From Sesamum alatum (Eukaryota; Streptophyta; Magnoliopsida; Lamiales; Pedaliaceae), in contig JACGWO010000011.1 of the NCBI GenBank assembly GCA_034509735.1, positions 20,072,979 through 20,136,978 of the forward strand: a stretch of 64,000 nucleotides of DNA, written 5' to 3'. The notes under the pieces were generated by a model. That model did no database searches and was not told the DNA's origin. It saw nothing but the letters and a program-made list of their open reading frames with translations. Each line of letters opens with the position of its first letter. Position 1 is the first letter of the stretch. Below, piece by piece: positions 58,140-64,000 of this stretch. Both the position numbers and the translations under genes were made by a program.

Positions 58140-60590
58140 TCAAAACTATCCTCCTTATCTTTATCATCAGATTCACCATTTGACGAGCGGGATGTACCTT
58201 CTACTTGTTGTTGTGCCACGGATAGATCAACGACTAATTGTATACCAATTGGATCATGCAGGCTCTACGTTTGATTGTTTGTACCAACTTTTGGAGTAGG
58301 TATGACTTCATCCATCTTATAGACGACCTTGGTCCATCGCGAGTCATCAATTACTCTTCGTGCCTTGATTTTGCAAGCAGCTTTCCAGTCAGCTTTGTCT
58401 CTCTTCATGCTCGGGTAATCCGTGTAGTAGACTTTTATTACTTGTTGTGCCAGTATGAACGATTCATCCTTTTGGTACAACTTTTTGAAATTGACATCAA
58501 GGAGATGATAACGAGGTGTATCTTCATACTTATTACCGGATCGACCCAATGACAAGTGAACAAAACAATGTGCATGGCCGAAATAACTGGGTAACCTAAC
58601 TGAATTATCTCTTCGAGTATCCCATAGAACTCATTGTCCGTGTCTGTATATGATGAGCTTTTCCCACATACCCCATAATTCATAGTTGACTTGTCGACGT
58701 TGTGACGTTCAGTGTAAAATTGAAACCATTCACGAAGTAACACGGGAACGTCCTCACTTCTGCCCTAGGACCCCAATAATGCAATTTCAACAATTGATTG
58801 TCTGCGTAGTTCAATTCGGGTTTCACCTACAAATCATATAGCAATTGAAATCATTTACTAAGAAATTGACACTTACACGACGTTTGAACCAATCCTTGAA
58901 TTCAGTTGCCACTAATTGATCAATTATTGGGTCCTCCGAATGGTGTTGCTCGTACAGTTCATTCAAGAACAACCTTTTCAGAAACAATGATCATTATAAA
59001 TATACATGTTCAAATTCTCATGATCTTTAGATTATATATATGTATCTATACACTTACTTGTAGTATGGCGCGACTACTTCACAATTGCACAACACGTACG
59101 CCTCGATTATGTGAAGTTCTTCACTGCTCAGCCACCTATTTTTTAAGGCTCCACTTGCTTGGCCAGGGGGGTTGAAAATGGACCGTTGCATTCGACTGTC
59201 GTTGCTCGTGAGATCATCATTTCCGCCGGGTCTGCTTCGCTTCCAGAAAATGTGCAGTTCGAAGTAGTGGGAAATGAAAAGCCTGATTCCGTCGACAATG
59301 TATGCCTCCACAATTGACGCCTCAACGTGTGCTTTGTTCTTCACCTTCTTCTTCAAATCACAGAGGAATCTATTCGTACGAATATTTATTAAAATAAGAA
59401 CAACACCAAAATAATATATATAAAAATCCTAAATTTTTTCGTGTAGATACCTCTCAAATGGGTACATCCACATGTATTGCACGGGCCCCCCAACATGCGC
59501 CTTATATGGCAGGTGAACAACTAGGTGCTCCATTAAGTTGAAAAAATAAGGAGAAAATATTTTTTCAAGGTTGCACATGATGACGTTTACATGTCTTCCA
59601 ATTCTTGTACCTTGGTGACATCTAGCTTGGTCGACCATAGGATCTGGAATAGAAGGCTCACCTTATGCTCCATACATGCTGAGGAAGCATTTCATGAAAG
59701 GCAATCGGAATCAACTTCTACATGAATACATGACAATCATGGCTCTTCATGTTGTTCATCCTTAGCCCCTTCTTGTCGATGCAGCTGGACAGGTTAGATG
59801 CGTATCCATCAGGAAACCTAAGACAATGAATCTACTCAATTTTTAGTGAAAGCTTTTTTATTCGTGCAGTACGGAAGGTCCGAAGGGAGAAACTGCCTGT
59901 GGCAGTCAAATAGCACGCGTTCATACCGTGCTTCAAATGAAATGCCCATGTGTCCTCCATACAAACTGGACACCCCATAACACCGGCGGTACTCCATCCA
60001 GCGCCATCCCATAAGCCTGTAGGTCATTCATTGTCTACATCAGTGCGGTGTACATCATGAATGCCTGGTTCGTGGCATTATCGTGCGTCCATACACCAAC
60101 ATGCCATAAATTTTGTAACTCCTCGATCAATGGCTCTAGGTACACATCGATCAGATGTTTGGGATTAGAAGGGCCGAAGATCACCATCGTCAGGAACATA
60201 TACTCAGACTTCATGCATATTTCCGGTGGGAGATTGTACGGTGTAAGTATAACATACCAACATGAGTAAGTTTTACCATACTGCCCGTGCGGTGCAAACC
60301 CATCCGTGCACAGCCCCGGTCTAACATTACAGGGCTCAACTGCAAAATTGGGATATGTTTGGTCGAAATGTCTCCAAGCCTCTACATTGGACGGATGACA
60401 CATGGATCCCTCCTTCGTTTGATGATTGGCATGCCACGTCATTTGCTCGGTAGTCGCTTCCAAAGCATACAACCTCTACAATCGAGGGGTAAGCGGCAAG
60501 TACCTAAGAATGGCATACAGGGCCTTCTTGCGTCTAGGATTTCTCTCCCTGGTTGGCTTGTATCTAGCTTCTCCACAAAACTTACAGCTT
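58140..60590 (-). pseudogene. TNP2-like transposase pseudogene, N-terminus missing
   Basis: Homology begins at 'CKFCGEARYKPT' at the viral junction. It continues as Transposase_21 ('MTWHANHQTKEGSMCHPSNV', 'GFAPHGQYGKTYSCW', 'GPSNPKHLIDVYLEPLIEEL') to about 60035. Frames at 59836-60027 and 59429-59638 carry 'FDCHRQFLPSDLPY' and 'MEHLVVHLPYKAHVGGPVQY'. 59054-59356 has 'VEASIVEAYIVDGI' and 'IIEAYVLCNCEVVAPYYK' (DUF4218). 58743-58265 has 'GVCGKSSSYTDTDNEFYGIL' and 'FILAQQVIKVYYTDYPS' (DUF4216). An acidic tail ends near 58140. The region around 59640-59830 is damaged. Its Transposase_21 block is closely similar to that at 15499-16479, so both come from one superfamily lineage. Confidence 0.85.
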
Positions 60591-60591
60591 C

Positions 60592-60715
60592 GCTAGGGAA
60601 CACACCGAGTTTTGCCGTACAAATTCCTGATCCTGAGTCAATATAAGCTGCAAAATATTCTGATTTATATTGTTCATAACAACATACCAACAGATATGTA
60701 TATAGAAAAGGGGCT
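60592..60715 (-). pseudogene. Pararetroviral aspartic protease N-terminal fragment
   Basis: The minus-strand frame contains the D-S-G active-site triplet of retroviral-type proteases within 'AAYIDSGSGIC', near 60650-60620. The domain is cut about 15 residues after this motif by the CACTA junction, so most of the protease and all of the polymerase are missing. Confidence 0.65.
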
Positions 60716-61652
60716 ATTCAATTCTAATGGTATAACCATCTAGACTGAACTCCATACCATTACCTTTTCTTCCCCATGGTTTATGATCTTTGAGGAAACT
60801 TAACCCTAAAGTCATTATCCCATCTCTTGTCCTGCAATTCCTGCAACAAATATCTCATGGCCTGCTATTTCTAGCATTCCTTCGTATTTTCCCACAATAG
60901 GTTGTTGCAAATGATATAAGTCATCACAAGGAAAATAGTTTTCTTTTTCAGTGATGTCAAATATAACCTGAATTTGTTTCCAGCCTTCTGGGCATCTAAG
61001 TTTCACATTATCAATCCTGATAGCTCGGGGCTTCAATAATTTTGGTTCATTTCCTTTATAGGCCATAATCATAACTATCAGTTCTAGAACTAAGGGCTCG
61101 ATCTAAAACTGGGTGACCTTTTATCAAGATATCAACACCACCTATTCTAGGTATTCTAATAGGATCTAGTGTCATTACCTTAGTGAATTCCTTGAAAATT
61201 CTAGGAATCTCAATATACTCTTTCCTAAGAAACAAATCAGAATGATGTGTGTTGGAAAGGGCATAAGCTATTCTATATGTTATAGAATATGGTCTATTCC
61301 CATCTTTCATAAGATCTTTTCTTTTAAAATCCTGATGAAGGGTTAAGACTCTACTAAAATCTTGGTCTGCTATCCTATGATGAATATCAAACATCAGTTT
61401 TCCTGCATACAAATTTCCTATCATTGTCCCAAGACAACCATCTCTTAAGTTATTAATTCTTCTATCCATTATTGACAAATGTATTTCCGAATCAATTCCT
61501 TCCTTAAAAGTTACTTTTATTACTACTTCAATAGCTTCTGTGTGGATCCATTTCATAGTAACCGCTACTTCTTCCCTGAGTTTACTTAATTCTTCAAGAA
61601 TTTCCTCTTTAGGAATAAGTTGCATTTCCATCACATTACTAGTAAGTTCCAT
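60716..61652 (-). pseudogene. Pararetroviral movement protein (30K superfamily) pseudogene
   Basis: Two overlapping minus-strand frames (61652-61056 and 61072-60815) cover this region. The first has the features of caulimovirid 30K-type movement proteins: a beta-rich core with 'SIMDRRINNLRDGCLGTMIG', 'LYAGKLMFDI' and 'RPYSITYRIAYALSNTHHS'. The second carries the C-terminal part. They are joined only by a one-base shift, so the protein is broken. Movement proteins act at plasmodesmata in cell-to-cell spread. It follows the coat region and precedes the protease. Confidence 0.65.
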
Positions 61653-61839
61653 AGGGATAGCAAACTCACCTGAACTTACTTTGTAGATTATGTCATGTTT
61701 CCTTTGGTTCAGTCCTATCTGGTTGAGGACTCTTTCGATCCCTCCAATCCTGAAACCATCGTATGGGCTGAGATTAAAGTCTTATCTCATGATTTTTTTC
61801 ATTATTTTTTTTGACACCATCATCCTTGAAAAGAATCCT

Positions 61840-62950
61840 GATAGGCTATTTGAGGTTTGAAGCCTATCTCCTTCATTGTAATTACTCTGATTCGGTTGAA
61901 GATCCATCCAAATCACTTTCTATTTCTTCCTCGTAGATGCTTTCATCTGAGGGAAGATCTTCGAATTCGTAGATTGGTACCAAATCACCGTAGTAGAATG
62001 CATCTAGGATGCCTTTTGTGGCTTCAAATTGGCGTAATTCACCACGTTTCTGCGGGCAATCTAGGGAGATATGTCATTTTGCTCCGCACATCGAGCAGTT
62101 GCAATCCTTAAAACTTTCATTAGCTAGGGTATGGGCTCGTCTTAAAGTTCTTCGTGTAGGGGTTCGTCCTGTGGATTTCGCCTCTGATCATCTAGATCCT
62201 TGGGATGAAGCCCTTGTTGGTCCTATTCTCTGTTCAAATTTGTATGATTTGGCTTTTGATTTGGACCGCCATGATCTCCTTCTGAAAGAGGATTTTCTAA
62301 AACTCCTGGAATAAGAGTCACTACCTTGCTTTCTCCTCTTTTTTTGCTCGCTTGATTCTCCTATAATAGTTGGAAAATCGTTATTATCACAACAGAGAGG
62401 GGTTCTTTTGATTTTACCTCTCAGTTTCTTCATGTTCTTTTGGACGGATGCTTGGTAACACCAATCCTTAAGTTTGTCTTTAAGGAAAGTCATCCTCCTT
62501 GCAACTAAATCTAGTTGACCTGCAGGTACTTTGTATGATTGTATCAACATTTCCCTCCATGGGCTGCAGATCTTTGCAAAGAACATTGGGGCAGCTACTT
62601 CGGTTGTCACCCACTCTGGAAGAAGTATTTGCGGAACCAATAGATATATTCATCTACTGCACAGATACTTCTTAATTCGATGCCAAAGAGAGTTTGTGCA
62701 GACTCCCTAGCCTTTTCTGTTCTGCTTCCTTCGAAGTATCCATCTCCGATGAAGTGAATCTTGATTGACCTTCCAAGTCTATCCGCGATTGCACTTTTAC
62801 ACTCGCCTTCAAGGATGCTTGCTTTGGTTTCTTCTGGAGTATTATCCCATCCGATCTTTACCGACCCTTCCAAGCTTAATTCCAAAAGCTTTATGAAGTT
62901 ATCCTTGTCTAGTTCCAATGTAGTTGCTGCAATTTTCATGGCTGCGACCC
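61840..62950 (-). pseudogene. Pararetroviral coat-protein region with broken zinc finger
   Basis: Minus-strand frames at 62939-62607 and 62640-62188 read through a capsid-like segment ('WDNTPEETKASILEG', 'GDGYFEGSRTEKARESAQ') and a Lys/Arg/Ser-rich stretch ('RSFRKSSFRRRSWRSKSKAK'). A zinc finger of CX2CX4HX4C spacing follows near 62090-62045, its last spacer position before the histidine being a stop codon. An acidic tail ends near 61880. A frameshift lies near 62620. Such proteins package the viral DNA; the finger binds nucleic acid. Confidence 0.65.
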
Positions 62951-63320
62951 ATTCATCTATCAGCTTCTCGGTGTTTCAGAAGTCGATAACATCCAGGTTG
63001 AGAATAGTGCCATATGGATGTAAGGGCTAGAGCATGGTCCTTGCCCATGGTATGTTTTCAGGTACTCTTCTTGGATTTCTTCTTGGGTTTTCTCTCAATC
63101 TTGTCCCTACGAAAGTAGGGGTAGCATTAGTGTGAAAATCCGTACCTTCTCTCATTGGATGATCCTGTAGAGAATCATTTGAGCATGTGTTTCCCTCCGG
63201 CGGTGGTAAAGCTGGAGCGACCTCATTGATTTGGATATTGACTAAATCCAGAATCCCTAATTGGGAAAAAGGATTCAGTTAACTCTTGTAGATCCGATAG
63301 ATCCACTCTTGATATCTCCA
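62951..63320 (-). pseudogene. Degraded linker between N-terminal and coat regions of the pararetrovirus
   Basis: No frame stays open and stops occur in all three minus-strand frames. Position suggests it was part of the same polyprotein as the flanking segments. Confidence 0.4.
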
Positions 63321-63923
63321 TTAGTTTATGGATTTGATGATCTCGATGATTTGTTCTTCTTGTGTCTTTGGCTTTGAGATCTTCTTCGCCTTTCCCTTCT
63401 GATGTAGGAAAGATACCGGTCCAAGGGCGTCCCTAATGCGTTCCTGATGAGATCTGGATGTCTCAGGGGTATTCCTTTGATTTCTTTTCAGATCTGTGAC
63501 CTCAGCCTTCAGATCTGTAAGATCCTTCTGTAAATCTGGTAGGATCTTTAGGATCTCATCCATCTTTAGGTTCAAGAGGTCTTTTTTCATAGGTATATGG
63601 ATTAACCTATGTCCATACTCTTGAACTGTCTTTTGGACCTCTCTAAGGTCCTGAGAGTACTTTGAGGCATCCGGTTCGAGTTCCCTCCAATCAGTTCTTT
63701 TAATCATTATTTTAGAATTATATTTTTTCAGGAATCTACCTGTTCCGTATCTCCTGGTTGGGATTCTTCCATGGATCTCAGCTCCCTGTAGACGTCTCAC
63801 CGTATTTCCTAGTAGCGCCTGTTGGACATAGCGATTTTTATGCCATTCTTCTTTCTCTTCCTTTGGAAGAAGTGATGGATCGACCAACCTTGGACTGTTG
63901 GCGATGGTTCTAAGAATTTCCAT
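63321..63923 (-). pseudogene. Pararetroviral ORF, N-terminal coiled-coil region
   Basis: A 200-residue minus-strand frame starts with ATG at 63923. Residues about 85-150 are rich in heptad-spaced Leu/Ile and charged residues ('LNLKMDEILKILPDLQKDL', 'TDLKAEVTDLKRNQ'), predicting a coiled coil. The C-terminus is Lys-rich. Its place ahead of the coat region suits the N-terminal part of a cavemo/solendovirus-like ORF1 or a virion-associated protein. The frame itself is open, but the polyprotein downstream is broken. Confidence 0.5.
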
Positions 63924-64000
63924 AAGAAATTCTGTTCTCTATATTTTCAGAACCTGTTTTCAATGTAACTTGAACTTTCGTTCGGTTCCATACTTTTAAA

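Larger units (their letters stand above)
54197..60590 (-). mobile_element. CACTA transposon lacking its 5' part, fused to viral DNA
   Basis: The terminus CACTATAAAAAAAAAAAAAA at 54197 follows TGA. The subterminal region to about 54980 is filled with 'ttggaacgg/ggaacagt' motifs, and a second cluster lies at 57520-58020. On minus are a TNP2-like pseudogene (60590-58140) and then a TNPA-like pseudogene (56668-55188). The transposase N-terminus and the other CACTA terminus are missing: at 60587-60592 the sequence switches to the pararetrovirus protease region. Confidence 0.82.
60592..64000 (-). mobile_element. Endogenous pararetrovirus (Caulimoviridae) fragment
   Basis: On the minus strand, reading from the window edge, come an N-terminal coiled-coil region, a coat-protein region with a zinc finger, a movement protein, and the start of an aspartic protease. 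The fragment then stops at the CACTA junction. Capsid upstream of movement protein, both ahead of the protease, is the order known in cavemo- and solendoviruses; most other genera have the movement protein first. Reverse transcriptase and RNase H are absent. Stops and frame changes occur in most parts, so it is a defective integrated relic. Genus placement is inference. The sequence continues beyond 64000. Confidence 0.75.

Noticed and set aside
60287..60646. Plus-strand open frame opposite the second TNP2 copy
   Set aside because: Antisense shadow of the minus-strand transposase.
61857..62314. Plus-strand open frames opposite the viral coat region
   Set aside because: The minus strand carries the zinc-finger spacing and acidic tail; the plus frames have no homology.
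1..64000. tRNA, rRNA or other structural RNA genes, and organelle-derived DNA
   Set aside because: No cloverleaf-type sequence, rRNA block or organelle gene was recognised by eye. A tRNAscan or Rfam search could still find something missed.

Overview
This is plant nuclear DNA, AT-rich and dominated by repeats. It holds one apparently intact protein gene, a three-exon IQD (IQ67-domain, calmodulin-binding) gene at 38251-39856 (+). A degraded WD40 gene fragment lies at the left edge. Almost everything else that can be recognised is mobile-element or viral debris. Plant-specific families (IQD, Athila-type Ty3/gypsy, Ty1/copia, L1-type LINEs with an RNase H tail, CACTA/TNP2, caulimovirid) point to a eudicot. 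The style of the CACTA and retroelement proteins would fit an asterid, but that is only an impression.

Layout, left to right. 1-1251: 3' end of a LINE. 1252-2790 (-): WD40 pseudogene split by a 1.1 kb inverted-repeat element. 2847-3283: second small inverted-repeat element. 6830-8410: Athila-like gag behind a decayed primer-binding site. 8700-9355: hAT-like element. 9990-13850: decayed copia polyprotein, with a CACTA element (13911-17464, AAA target duplication) inserted just past it. 17660-18175: integrase piece of a second copia. 18293-23061: LARD-like LTR element with paired 783-785 bp LTRs. 23653-24838 and 27105-27332: two more copies of the element that splits the WD40 fragment. 25131-26280: two nested inverted-repeat elements. 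29180-32440 (+) and 33203-34812 (-): two LINE pseudogenes with their 3' ends facing. 35334-37626: small elements and a 64 bp tandem duplication. 38251-39856: the IQD gene. 41414-42265: CACTA remnant. 43179-49044: LTR element bounded by a perfect CCGGG duplication, its 3' LTR split by about 3 kb of later sequence. 49815-53367: LTR element with a gypsy gag, flanked by ~265 bp direct repeats. 54197-60590 (-): CACTA element carrying TNP2- and TNPA-like pseudogenes. 60592-64000 (-): endogenous pararetrovirus fragment.

No functional system of cooperating genes is visible. The organisation is a nest of insertions whose order can often be read: CACTA into copia, hAT-like into an older element, an inverted-repeat element into a WD40 exon, CACTA into another element's terminal repeat, and a CACTA broken and joined to viral DNA. 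The most unusual structures are the CACTA-pararetrovirus fusion near 60590, the three-member inverted-repeat family with conserved AT/GA tracts and G-rich cores, and the duplicated flanks around the gypsy element. Every recognised transposon or viral reading frame is broken by stops or frameshifts. Database comparison, transcript mapping and divergence dating were not possible here.
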